This document shows, piece after piece, positions 16,270-24,175 of a stretch of 64,000 nt of DNA. The stretch lies in NCBI GenBank assembly GCA_046328335.1, contig JAXLWU010000007.1, positions 62,001 to 126,000 of the forward strand. Reading direction: 5' to 3'. The notes beneath the pieces are model-generated. The model was not told the origin of the DNA. It was given only the letters and a program-made list of their open reading frames with translations, and did not search any database. Position 1 is the stretch's first letter, and each line of letters starts with the position of its first letter. Source of the DNA: JACCXM01 sp046328335. GTDB lineage: Bacteria > Chloroflexota > Chloroflexia > Thermomicrobiales > UBA6265. The position numbers were made by a program, and so were the translations under genes.

Positions 16270-17208
16270 TCAGACCTCCTCCACTTTCACCAGTCGGGTG
16301 TAAAGAATCACAAAGGCAAAAATGCAGACAAAGATGATTACCGCTGCCGCGGAGCCGCGACCGAGGCGAGCCAGGTCGATGAGCTGCTGACGGGCGTAAA
16401 CCGCAACGGTCATTGTTTCAGTCGCGTACCCCTTCATGACGAAGATGACGTCGAACACGCGGAACGCGTCGAGCGTGCGAAAGATCAGCGCCACGAGCAG
16501 TGCTGGTTTCAGCAGGGGCAAGGTGATCTGATAGAACTGCTGGAGGCGGCTCGCGCCATCGACACGTGAGGCTTCGTAGACATCTCCCGGGATGAGTTGC
16601 AACCCGGCGAGAAGGAGAAGCGCCATGAATGGCGTCGTCTTCCAGACGTCGACCGCGATGATCGCGGGGAGGGCGGTGGCGGGGTTGGCGAGCCAGGCGA
16701 CCTTCTCATCGAGGATGTGCAGGCGATAGACGAGGAGGTCGTTCACGACGCCGAATACGTCGTGATACATCCAGGCCCACATCGAGGCGGAAACGACGGT
16801 CGGGATTGCCCAGGGGACGAGCATCGCGGTTCTCACGCCACCGCGCCCCCGGAAGTTGGAGTGAATGACCAGGGCGATCGCCAGACCGAGCAACGTCTCG
16901 AAAAACACTGAGGCAACGGTGAACACGACGGTGTTCATGAGGGCGGAGCGGAAGAGAGGCTCGGTCAGGAGGTCGACGTAGTTGTCTACCCCGACATTGC
17001 GCGGCTCGCGCGCGCTGGCGAGCCGGGTATTGGTGAAACTGAGCAGGAACGTCTGGATGAGCGGGTAGAGCGCAACCACGACGACCACGATCAGGCTGGG
17101 GAGAATCAGCAGCCAGGCGAGGCGCGCGCGGCTGGCGTCGAGCGACCCGCCCGATGTCCGTTTCCTCGTCGCCCCCGGCAACGGAGCAACTTCGACTCCT
17201 GCCTCCAT
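16270..17208 (-). CDS. Sugar ABC transporter permease, MalF type
   Basis: The 312-residue partner permease of the MalG-type subunit. Six membrane segments follow a basic N-terminus, and the EAA loop reads YEASRVDGASRLQQFYQITLPLLKPA. It forms the transport channel together with the downstream gene. It is separated from the binding-protein gene by 79 bp that contain a strong intercistronic hairpin at 17231-17263. The single base between this gene and the next indicates coupled translation. Confidence 0.92.
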   Translation of the reverse strand: MEAGVEVAPLPGATRKRTSGGSLDASRARLAWLLILPSLIVVVVVALYPLIQTFLLSFTNTRLASAREPRNVGVDNYVDLLTEPLFRSALMNTVVFTVASVFFETLLGLAIALVIHSNFRGRGGVRTAMLVPWAIPTVVSASMWAWMYHDVFGVVNDLLVYRLHILDEKVAWLANPATALPAIIAVDVWKTTPFMALLLLAGLQLIPGDVYEASRVDGASRLQQFYQITLPLLKPALLVALIFRTLDAFRVFDVIFVMKGYATETMTVAVYARQQLIDLARLGRGSAAAVIIFVCIFAFVILYTRLVKVEEV

Positions 17209-17230
17209 AGCGCCCCCTCGTGGTATGCGT

Positions 17231-17263
17231 AGACGCCGGCGAGGAACGTCCCCGCCGGCGTCT
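17231..17263 (-). promoter_or_regulatory. Intercistronic hairpin between binding protein and permease genes
   Basis: AGACGCCGGCG at 17231-17241 and CGCCGGCGTCT at 17253-17263 are perfectly complementary over 11 bp with an 11-nt loop. There is no T-run, so it looks more like an mRNA-stabilising or partial attenuation structure. Such structures after the binding-protein gene often allow its excess expression over the permeases. Confidence 0.6.
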
Positions 17264-17287
17264 GGTTACGCCGAATCGTATGCCGGA

Positions 17288-18709
17288 CTAGAGGTCGGCG
17301 ACGATGCCTTCCAGTTCATCGGCAAGTTGCGCCACGCGCGCCGCCGCGTCCGCGGCCTGCCCGGTGAGGATCTCGTTCACCGCGGTGAAATAGGCGGTGG
17401 AGACCTCGTTGTACAGGTCGCTGGTCTGCGTCGAGGGCCGCGCCACCGCGCCGCCGAGGAAGACATCTTTCAGCCGCGCGAAGAAGGGGTTGACCTCCAG
17501 GACATCGGCATCGTCGTAGAGTTCGACGATGGTCGGCAGGCGGCTGGCCTCGATCGCGAACGACTTTTGCAGTTCCTTCGAGGTCAGATACTGGGCGAAC
17601 GCGGTGGCCGCTTCCGGCGCTTTGGAGTACTTGGAGACCATCATCTGCCAGCCGCCGAGGCAGTCGGCATGCTGCGCGCCATCACCATCACCCATTGGTA
17701 CCTGGGTGACATCGAACTTGTCCTTGATGACGGAGTCAGCGGCCGCGCCGAGGGCGTAGGCATACGGCCAGTTGCGCATGAAGGCGGCATTGCCGGCCTG
17801 CCAGACGCCGCGGGCGTCTTCTTCGCGGTAGGTAGTCACGCCCTGTGGGGAGATGGTGCCGACCCAGCCGCGAGCGCGCTCGAACGCGGCGATCGCCTGC
17901 GGGTTGTTGACGCTGACCGAGAGATCGGTCTCGACGATCACGCCGCCGCCATTGGAGTACTGCCACTCCAGCGCGTCACAGGTCAACCCCTCGTAGGCCG
18001 CACCCTGCCAGACGAAGCCGTAGAAATCGGGATTGTCCGCGCGCTCCGCCTCCTGGATGGAGGTCGCCATCTCTTCGAGTTCGGTCCACGTCTCCGGCGG
18101 CCCGTCGAATCCGTGCTTTTCGAGGAGGTCGGTCCGGTAGTAGAGGATGCCGGCGTCAGTGAACCAGGGGATACCGACGAGAGCGCCATTGACCGTGTTG
18201 TTGGTGACGATGCGCTCGAAGTATTTCGCTCCCTGCCAGCCGATCGCGCCGGAGAGATCGAGCGCGTGGGTGGCGAGGATGCCCGGCCAGATCACGTCGA
18301 TCATCATGGCGTCGACATCGGAGGCCTGGGCGCCGAGGAGTTGCTGGTACTGCGCTAGGCGCTCGGTCGCCGATTCCGGGCCGGAAACGCGCGACACCTT
18401 GGCGCCGGTCGCCTCATTGAACTTGGCGACCGCCGCTTCTTCCCACGGCACCACCGGTCCGTCCGCGCCGAGAACCACACTGAGCGTGGCGCCGCTCAGG
18501 TCCGGCAGACCCTCGGGAACCACGATCGTCGAGCCTGGAGTGCTGTCCTGCGCCGCCGCGACATGTGCCTGCGCCGACAGCATGACGCCCACCAACGGGG
18601 CGCTCAAACCGAGCGCCGATGCTCGCTTCAGCACCTGACGGCGGCTGAGCTGACCGCTCAGGCTCTCGGCGAGCAACCGGGCGACGGGAGAACCGTTGAC
18701 ATCCTGCAC
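17288..18709 (-). CDS. Extracellular sugar-binding protein (family 1) with Tat-type leader
   Basis: A 473-residue solute-binding protein. The leader SRRQVLKRASALGLSAPLVGVML fits a twin-arginine signal and ends around AHVAAAQDS. The mature part has family 1 features: LPDLSGATLSVVLGADG, AVAKFNEATGAKVSRVSG, then DVMWPGILATHALDLSG-like lobe sequences and the hinge motif VGIPWFTDAGILYYRTDLLEKHGF. The GTG at 18709 is preceded by AAGGAGTG at a good distance; the frame is open further upstream but without a plausible leader. It should capture a sugar outside the membrane for the two permeases downstream. Confidence 0.9.
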   Translation of the reverse strand: MQDVNGSPVARLLAESLSGQLSRRQVLKRASALGLSAPLVGVMLSAQAHVAAAQDSTPGSTIVVPEGLPDLSGATLSVVLGADGPVVPWEEAAVAKFNEATGAKVSRVSGPESATERLAQYQQLLGAQASDVDAMMIDVIWPGILATHALDLSGAIGWQGAKYFERIVTNNTVNGALVGIPWFTDAGILYYRTDLLEKHGFDGPPETWTELEEMATSIQEAERADNPDFYGFVWQGAAYEGLTCDALEWQYSNGGGVIVETDLSVSVNNPQAIAAFERARGWVGTISPQGVTTYREEDARGVWQAGNAAFMRNWPYAYALGAAADSVIKDKFDVTQVPMGDGDGAQHADCLGGWQMMVSKYSKAPEAATAFAQYLTSKELQKSFAIEASRLPTIVELYDDADVLEVNPFFARLKDVFLGGAVARPSTQTSDLYNEVSTAYFTAVNEILTGQAADAAARVAQLADELEGIVADL

Positions 18710-18940
18710 GGGTTCACTCCTTCTTGATGAATACTTTGGACCGGGCTTCACTGCCCGGCGGGTAGGGGGACGGGCCGCTATCGTGAATCGCGGTCCCCGC
18801 CCGTCGCTGGCGCCTGACTCGTGCGGGACAGCGCGGGTTCCCCACGGTTTCACACATCGTCCTACGCCCGGCGGCTTCCGTCAAGTCGTACAGGCTGCAA
18901 TGGCTGCTTCACCAAGGCGAAAACCCGACTTCAGGCGCCC

Positions 18941-19777
18941 TCAACCCGCATTGTTCACTGCCGCCATCAGTTCACGCACTCGAGCGCGCTCAACCCGATT
19001 CCAGGTGATGCCGCTTTCCTTGAGACTGGAGCCAACAATTGCGCCGTCGGCAAAACGGAGGAGGTCCGCCGCGTTCGCAGCGCGGAATCCGGTGTTGACG
19101 AGGATCGGCACGCCGCTGCCACGAATCGACTCACTTACCTCGGCGAGCCCTGAGGCGTCCGCAGGTTGACTGGTGATCGGACCGGAGACGCAGAGCGCGT
19201 CAGGCATCGAGGAGAAGACGATCGAGCGGGCGACGTCACCGAGCGGCCGTGGCGCGATCGGCGCGGCGAATTCCGCGTTGATGTTGAAGATCAGGCGGCA
19301 GGCTTCGGCGCCGACTTCCCGTCGATAGCGAAAAGTGTCGCCCGCCGTGCGTACCCAGAGACCAAAATCGCCGGCAAAGGCTCCCGCGAAGATCTCACGG
19401 GCGAATGCGGCGCCTGTCGCCGCGGCGACGGCGATGGTCGAGCGCGGGTCCCAGAGGACGTTGACCCCGAACGGGACGGAGAGTTCGCCGCGAACCGAGG
19501 CAACCACGTCGCACATCGCGGCCACCGACGCGATGTCGGCGTCCAGCCGGTAGGGCCGGTCGTTTTCATTGCAGAACATCACCGCGCTGATGCCGCCCTG
19601 TTGCAGCGCTTCGAGATCGCGCGAGACCCAATCCCGGATGTGCCGCATACCTCCCGCGGCATCATAGAGCGGGGTCCCAGGCAGGGCCGGCAGATGGGCC
19701 ATGCCGATGATCGGCTTCGCCGCTCCCGTCAGTTCAGACAGCCAGTTGTTCGCCATCGTCGCGATCTTCTCCTCCAT
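18941..19777 (-). CDS. BtpA/SgcQ family protein
   Basis: A 278-residue TIM-barrel protein of the BtpA/SgcQ family. The N-terminus PIIGMAHLPALPGTPLYD, the segment GGISAVMFCNENDRPY, VPFGVNVLWDPRSTIAVAAATGAAFAREIF, and the phosphate-site-like C-terminal VPILVNTGFRAANAADLLRFADGAIVGSSLK are family signatures. BtpA affects photosystem I in cyanobacteria, while SgcQ is encoded with sugar uptake genes in enterics; the reaction is unknown. Its position upstream of a sugar ABC importer on the same strand suggests a sugar-related role. The start is ATG 19777, with ATG 19756 as an alternative. Confidence 0.85.
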   Translation of the reverse strand: MEEKIATMANNWLSELTGAAKPIIGMAHLPALPGTPLYDAAGGMRHIRDWVSRDLEALQQGGISAVMFCNENDRPYRLDADIASVAAMCDVVASVRGELSVPFGVNVLWDPRSTIAVAAATGAAFAREIFAGAFAGDFGLWVRTAGDTFRYRREVGAEACRLIFNINAEFAAPIAPRPLGDVARSIVFSSMPDALCVSGPITSQPADASGLAEVSESIRGSGVPILVNTGFRAANAADLLRFADGAIVGSSLKESGITWNRVERARVRELMAAVNNAG

Positions 19778-19875
19778 GATGATCTTCGCTCACGTCCATG
19801 ATTCCCATGTGCGCGGCGCCAGAATGTGATCCGGGTTCCCCTACCGGCAGGCAGCGGGAGATGCGCTGCTCGCGG

Positions 19876-20298
19876 TCAGTCGGGAGTCTCGTACCGGCCG
19901 CTGCGGGCGGTCAGCCGCAGCCGGTAGATAACGGTGTGCGGATCGAGCGCCGGAATCTCGCCTGGTTCGGGATAAATGAGTCGCAGGGCGCGATCACGCG
20001 CTTGCGGCTCGTGAATCTCCTCGAAGATCGCCTCGGCGATGACGCTGCGCCACCGATCCGGGGCGACCGCCTCGTCGACTTCGAATGTCACCCGCGGCTC
20101 GGCACGCATGAGATCGAGTTTGCGGCCTGGACCGGAGTGGGCATAGACCGCCTCGCCGTCGTAGCCGTAAGCGAGTGGCACCAGATATGGACGGCCGTCG
20201 CCGGTGACACCGTGTCCGCAACAGGCGATGCGCCCGACGATCGCCGTTCGCAGCAGTTCTTCGATCTGATCCTCGGGAAGAACGTGGATGGTACCCAT
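19876..20298 (-). CDS. PPOX-family protein (NimA/pyridoxamine oxidase-like)
   Basis: A 140-residue split-barrel flavoprotein. The start MGTIHVLPEDQIEELLRTAIVGRIACCGHG, with RPYLVPLAYGYDGEAVYAHSGPGRKLDLMR, matches the group related to nitroimidazole reductase NimA, in which FMN binds at the GxKLxxMR-like segment. The substrate is unknown. It starts three bases after the stop of the molybdoenzyme gene on the same strand, so the two are very likely cotranscribed. Confidence 0.8.
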   Translation of the reverse strand: MGTIHVLPEDQIEELLRTAIVGRIACCGHGVTGDGRPYLVPLAYGYDGEAVYAHSGPGRKLDLMRAEPRVTFEVDEAVAPDRWRSVIAEAIFEEIHEPQARDRALRLIYPEPGEIPALDPHTVIYRLRLTARSGRYETPD

Positions 20299-20301
20299 GC
20301 C

Positions 20302-21366
20302 CTATGGCGTCACCTCGGCCGTGACCTGCTGCACCGAGTTCATCAGATAGCCCTTCGCGTTCCAGGGCGCCGAGCGTGGCTGACTCAGTCCTCGCTCGTC
20401 GGTAGCGCGGGCGAGGATCCGATGGTGGCCCGGAGCGGCGTCCCAAACGGCGGTCCAGCGGCGCCAACTCCGTTGATTTCCCTCGTCGAGGCAGGCGGCG
20501 CGCCAAGTGCTGCCCCCATCAGTGCTGATCTCGACCGACCGAATCGGGGCGTATCCCGACCAGGCCCAGCCGGTAAGCGCTACCGCACCCGCGGCGAGTC
20601 TTGCCCCATCTTCCGGGTGGACGATGAGCGATTTCGGCGGCATCTCGGTGACCGGGCGCAAGGCGTCGCCATGCTCGTCCCAGACCACGTAGTTGTCCGT
20701 ATTCCAGAAGCCGTCAAACGGGCGATCGAGCGCGGTCAGTCCGACGATCCATTTGGTCGAAGCGATGCCGGCCCATCCCGGCACCAGCAGACGCACCGGG
20801 CCACCATGCGCCACCGGGAGCGGCGTATCGTTCATGCTCCAGGCGAGAACAACGTCGGGATCGAGCGCGGCGGCGAGAGGCAAGCCGCGTCGCATCTCTG
20901 GAAAGTCGCCGCCCTGGCTGACGATATCGACGGTGCCGGGTTTGACTTTGGCCAGGTCGAGAACCGAGGCAAGCGGGACACCGTCCCAAACGGCGTTGCC
21001 GATGGCGTCGTTGACCCACGGGGTGCCAGGCGGGAGCGGTGAAAAGCTGGTGCGGCCGTTGCCGGCGCACTCCAGGAACGATTCCAGGCGGACGCGCGGC
21101 AGTGCTCGGAGATCATCGAGCGAGAAGGATTGCGGCTGTGACACGTTGCCGTCGATGGTGAGGCGCCAGGTGACGGGATCGATCACCGGGACGGGGCCGT
21201 TGGAGCGGACGAAAAAGCGATCGATCGGCACCAGCCGCTCGGTTGCCGGTTCGATCAGATCGAGCGCCATGCCAAAATTGGCGCCGCCATAGGAGACGAG
21301 GCGCGGATCTTTCTCGAGATCGCGCAGGAGCGCGTCCGGCGGCTGAGCGATATCGATGAACGTCAC
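20302..21366 (-). CDS. Sulfite oxidase-family molybdopterin oxidoreductase
   Basis: A 354-residue sulfite oxidase-fold protein. The conserved Mo-coordinating Cys lies in SFLECAGNGRTSF, and the pterin-site motif HGGPVRLLVPGWAGIASTKWI follows. The C-terminal dimerisation domain begins near LIVHPEDGARL and ends with the family-typical WNAKGYLMNSVQQVTAEV. There is no signal peptide and no heme b5 domain, so it may be cytoplasmic and differs from periplasmic YedY-type proteins. The GTG at 21366 is preceded by GAGGGA; the frame is open upstream. Its electron partner is unknown; the cotranscribed flavin protein is a candidate by position only. Confidence 0.88.
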   Translation of the reverse strand: MTFIDIAQPPDALLRDLEKDPRLVSYGGANFGMALDLIEPATERLVPIDRFFVRSNGPVPVIDPVTWRLTIDGNVSQPQSFSLDDLRALPRVRLESFLECAGNGRTSFSPLPPGTPWVNDAIGNAVWDGVPLASVLDLAKVKPGTVDIVSQGGDFPEMRRGLPLAAALDPDVVLAWSMNDTPLPVAHGGPVRLLVPGWAGIASTKWIVGLTALDRPFDGFWNTDNYVVWDEHGDALRPVTEMPPKSLIVHPEDGARLAAGAVALTGWAWSGYAPIRSVEISTDGGSTWRAACLDEGNQRSWRRWTAVWDAAPGHHRILARATDERGLSQPRSAPWNAKGYLMNSVQQVTAEVTP

Positions 21367-21452
21367 GTGGTTGCTTTCCCTCACGTTCGTCAAGGCGCGG
21401 AGAACCCGCGCGGCACTCGACGGCGCATGGTAGCGCAATGCGCCTTGATGAC

Positions 21453-22352
21453 TCAGCGGTCTGGAATCTGGATGATGACGTGGCGGTGCAAACCGGCGAG
21501 GTCACGGAGGAGCGTGATGTCGGCGCTCGGAAATGACGACTGAGCCAACGCGGTCACCGTTGACGCCTGGCCCGGATCGATTTCGAGACCGATCGTCCCT
21601 CCCGTGCGCAAGACGCGCGGCGCGTCCCGCAGCAACGCGGCGATCAGCATCATGCCTCCTTCGCCGCCGTCAAAAGCGAGCCGGGGCTCAGCCGCAAGAT
21701 CGGGATTTGCCACGACCTGATCGGGACGAAGATACGGTAAATTGGCCAGGATCAGATCCACCGGTTGGGCAAGGGATTCGAGCAGAAACCCCTGCACCAA
21801 TGCGACCTTGTTCGTCAGGCCCAGGGCGTCTCGATTTGCCGCGGCCACCGCCAAGGCTCTTGACGAGACATCGCTGGCGATGACACGCCCCGGCCAATCG
21901 GGACCGAGAATCGCCGCCAGGCTCAGGGCGATGGCGCCGGACCCGGTGCCCACGTCAACCACAGTGGCATCGAGTCGCGCCGCGATCCACTGCAACGCCC
22001 ATTCGACCAGGATCTCTGTTTCCGGACGAGGAATCAGCACGTCGGGATTGACGGTGAACGGGTACCCCATGAACTCACGAATTCCGGTCAGATAGGCCAC
22101 CGGTACGCCTTGCAGCCGCGCCTCGATGAGCGCCTGGTACCGCTGGCGTTGCTCCTTGGTCAAGGGCTGTTGGCGTCGGGCGAACAGAGCGGTGCGGTCG
22201 ATGCCGAGCACATGGCGGAGCAGCACATCGGCATCGAGTGCTGGACTGGACGACCTCCCTTGGCTCAATCGGAGGCGGGCGGTGCGCAGCGCGTTCCCCG
22301 CCGAAGCGGCCAGCAGCGCTCTCGCCTGGTTTTCGGCCGCGTCATCGTCCAT
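21453..22352 (-). CDS. prmC: Peptide chain release factor N5-glutamine methyltransferase
   Basis: A 299-residue SAM-dependent enzyme that methylates the GGQ glutamine of release factors. It has the helical N-domain with LRHVLGIDRTALFARRQQPL, the linker GVPVAYLTGIREFMGYPFTVNPDVLIPRPETEILVEW, and the SAM motif VVDVGTGSGAIALSLA. The usual catalytic NPPY tetrapeptide reads NLPY (ILANLPYLRPDQV). The fold is otherwise complete, so the change may be a tolerated variant. prfA is not next to it. Confidence 0.9.
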   Translation of the reverse strand: MDDDAAENQARALLAASAGNALRTARLRLSQGRSSSPALDADVLLRHVLGIDRTALFARRQQPLTKEQRQRYQALIEARLQGVPVAYLTGIREFMGYPFTVNPDVLIPRPETEILVEWALQWIAARLDATVVDVGTGSGAIALSLAAILGPDWPGRVIASDVSSRALAVAAANRDALGLTNKVALVQGFLLESLAQPVDLILANLPYLRPDQVVANPDLAAEPRLAFDGGEGGMMLIAALLRDAPRVLRTGGTIGLEIDPGQASTVTALAQSSFPSADITLLRDLAGLHRHVIIQIPDR

Positions 22353-22408
22353 CGCGGCAATGATGCGCTATGTGAACTATCTGCCGCGGGACAGCCGACT
22401 CCGTCGGC

Positions 22409-23296
22409 TCAAGGGCAGGTCAGATACGGGCTACAAAACGCTTCCGCGCCATTGCCACAGCAGGGAAACGGCAGGTAGCAGTAGCCGCCCCGGGCGGCGC
22501 TGCCGCAACAGGTGGTGTTCGCCGGCGCGCACCGTTGAGACTGCGGGCAGTATTGGTATCCCTCGCCGCAGCCGCACTCGCCGTCGATGCAACGCTGCCC
22601 GCGAGGACAGGTGAACCCGCAATCACCGCAGTTGTTCGGGTCCTGGCCGTGAACAAACACGCACCCTTGGCCGGGGCACCATTGGTGTCCAGGCAGTCCG
22701 CACTGACGGTCTTCGCAGCTTGGTGCGGTGCATTGGCAACGGCTGTCGCGGCAAATCTCATCGTCGGCGCAGGAATTGCCGCAGCTGCCACAGTGGACGT
22801 CGCTGACGCGGGTATCGAAGACCCGGCCATCGCAGCATCGAAGGGAGGGATCGTTGTCTGGGTAGCATTGCGTACCGTCGCAGCATTTGGCGCCCGCGTC
22901 GCAGCAACTGTCGCCGCAGCAGGGCCGGCCCTGTTCGCAGCAGACCGCGACCTTCGCGGGATCGTCGAAGTCGCCCTCGACGATGCAGAACTCGCGCGGG
23001 TCGTCGCCATCGCACTGGCGGCGAATGAAGCGGCAGTAGTCGCGGTCTTTTTGAGTGCCGAAACTCGTGTTGCATGGATCCGCACCAGATTGGCCGTGGT
23101 CGTTTCCCTTTCCCTTGCCTTTCCCGCTTCCCCGGCCGCTTCCTTTCCCTCGGTCTGACTTGTTGTTCGCGGCCACCCCGCCGAGATCGAGCGCTAGACC
23201 CGATGCCACCGTGGCCGCAAGTCGCACCACACCCCGACGCGATTGCCTAGCAGAAAACGCGGTGCTCAATCTGTCGAACCAATGTTGCCGGGACAT
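22409..23296 (-). CDS. Secreted cysteine-rich protein with Tat-like leader
   Basis: The 295-residue protein has about 40 cysteines, nearly all after residue 75. The leader MSRQHWFDRLSTAFSARQSRRGVVRLAATVASGLALDL-type region combines a twin-arginine-like pair with a hydrophobic core. A Gly/Lys/Asp-rich linker follows. The Cys region has recurring modules: CCGDSCCDAGAKCCDG, VHCGSCGNSCADDEICRDSRC and NCGDCGFTCPRGQRCIDGEC. These resemble small disulfide-rich extracellular modules found in secreted proteins of related bacteria. Function is unknown. ATG 23296 is preceded by GGAAAGGA. Confidence 0.75.
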   Translation of the reverse strand: MSRQHWFDRLSTAFSARQSRRGVVRLAATVASGLALDLGGVAANNKSDRGKGSGRGSGKGKGKGNDHGQSGADPCNTSFGTQKDRDYCRFIRRQCDGDDPREFCIVEGDFDDPAKVAVCCEQGRPCCGDSCCDAGAKCCDGTQCYPDNDPSLRCCDGRVFDTRVSDVHCGSCGNSCADDEICRDSRCQCTAPSCEDRQCGLPGHQWCPGQGCVFVHGQDPNNCGDCGFTCPRGQRCIDGECGCGEGYQYCPQSQRCAPANTTCCGSAARGGYCYLPFPCCGNGAEAFCSPYLTCP

Positions 23297-23491
23297 AGCA
23301 AGTCCTTTCCACGAATCGGTATGTCGTCACGGATTCTTGCGGTAGCCAGCGGCGCGTTTCAGTCAAATTGAGAACCCTACAACTGCCAATTCGAGAACTG
23401 TTGGGAATCCACGTTGCCGCCGCTCATACAGAATCCGAATGAAAACTTGACATAGTATTCGCGAACTACCTCAGCGGTGGAACCCTCTGCC

Positions 23492-23521
23492 GTCCCCGTG
23501 GAGGAGGGGTTGGGGTGATGG
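23492..23521. repeat. Repeat A, variant copy
   Basis: The sequence around 23503-23521 reads GAGGGGTTGGGGTGATGG, one base off the standard repeat A core. It follows a short CCCCGTGGAG arm and lies in the long non-coding stretch 23297-24175 beside the decayed regulator. Confidence 0.65.
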
Positions 23522-23563
23522 CGACATCGGCAACGCGGCAGTGATCGCCCGGCCTCCGCATCA

Positions 23564-24010
23564 CACCGCACCCTTCGGGGCGAACCCGCCAACGAAGACC
23601 GCCAGGCGTCGGAACGGAGCCCCTAACCCGGAATCGAAGAGGTCGTACCTCCAGGTAATGGTCCCGCTCGGTGAGCGCGGTCGGGGCGCCAGATCATGCG
23701 ATCCGCCGGAGAAGATCATGAGCTACTTGGTCAAGCGCTGGAGAACGGCACCGCCACGAGGTCAGCCGTCTGTGGGCATCGTGGGAGGCGACTCTTGAAT
23801 TCGACCAAGGCAGCTCCATTGCATGCGCACGGCGAGTCCGGTCGTGCCCACGCCTTTCAGACCGACGAGGGACAACAACGATGCTTGGGAATGGAGCAGA
23901 AGGTGGCGAATTGCGTCGCGTTCGTCATTGCGTCTGATCAGCGCTGCGCGAGGTCCAAACATGCTGGGCAAGTCGGCGCTGTGGCTGGCATTGGACATCG
24001 GGTCGTCCAT
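23564..24010 (-). pseudogene. Decayed LuxR/AfsR-type ATPase transcriptional regulator
   Basis: Two in-order fragments of a large NTPase-containing regulator remain on the minus strand. The 5' piece (24010 to about 23825) encodes LPSMFGPRAALIRRNDERDAIRHLLL and LLSLVGLKGVGTTGLAVRM. It matches the start of the NB-ARC-like domain, but the P-loop GPGGVGKT is degraded and its Lys is now Thr. The 3' piece (23660 to 23564) encodes ITWRYDLFDSGLGAPFRRLAVFVGGFAP, the conserved W-YDL-FRRLAVFVGGF block that lies roughly 250 residues further on in intact family members. The middle is missing, the frames are broken and a stop follows. The rest of the 880-bp region holds no gene that I recognise. Confidence 0.6.
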
Positions 24011-24175
24011 GGTCGCTATGAGGATGCGCTTGTGGAATGATGAAGAGGATCGATTGGATCGTCAACCGTCCCGCGCGGTCGCGTTGACAGGGGTATCCGC
24101 TACCCCTAGGCTACTCCTCGAACCAGCTCGCATCTGGGGACACCGGCGGTGTGTCCATGGAGGGTTCGCTTGGCG

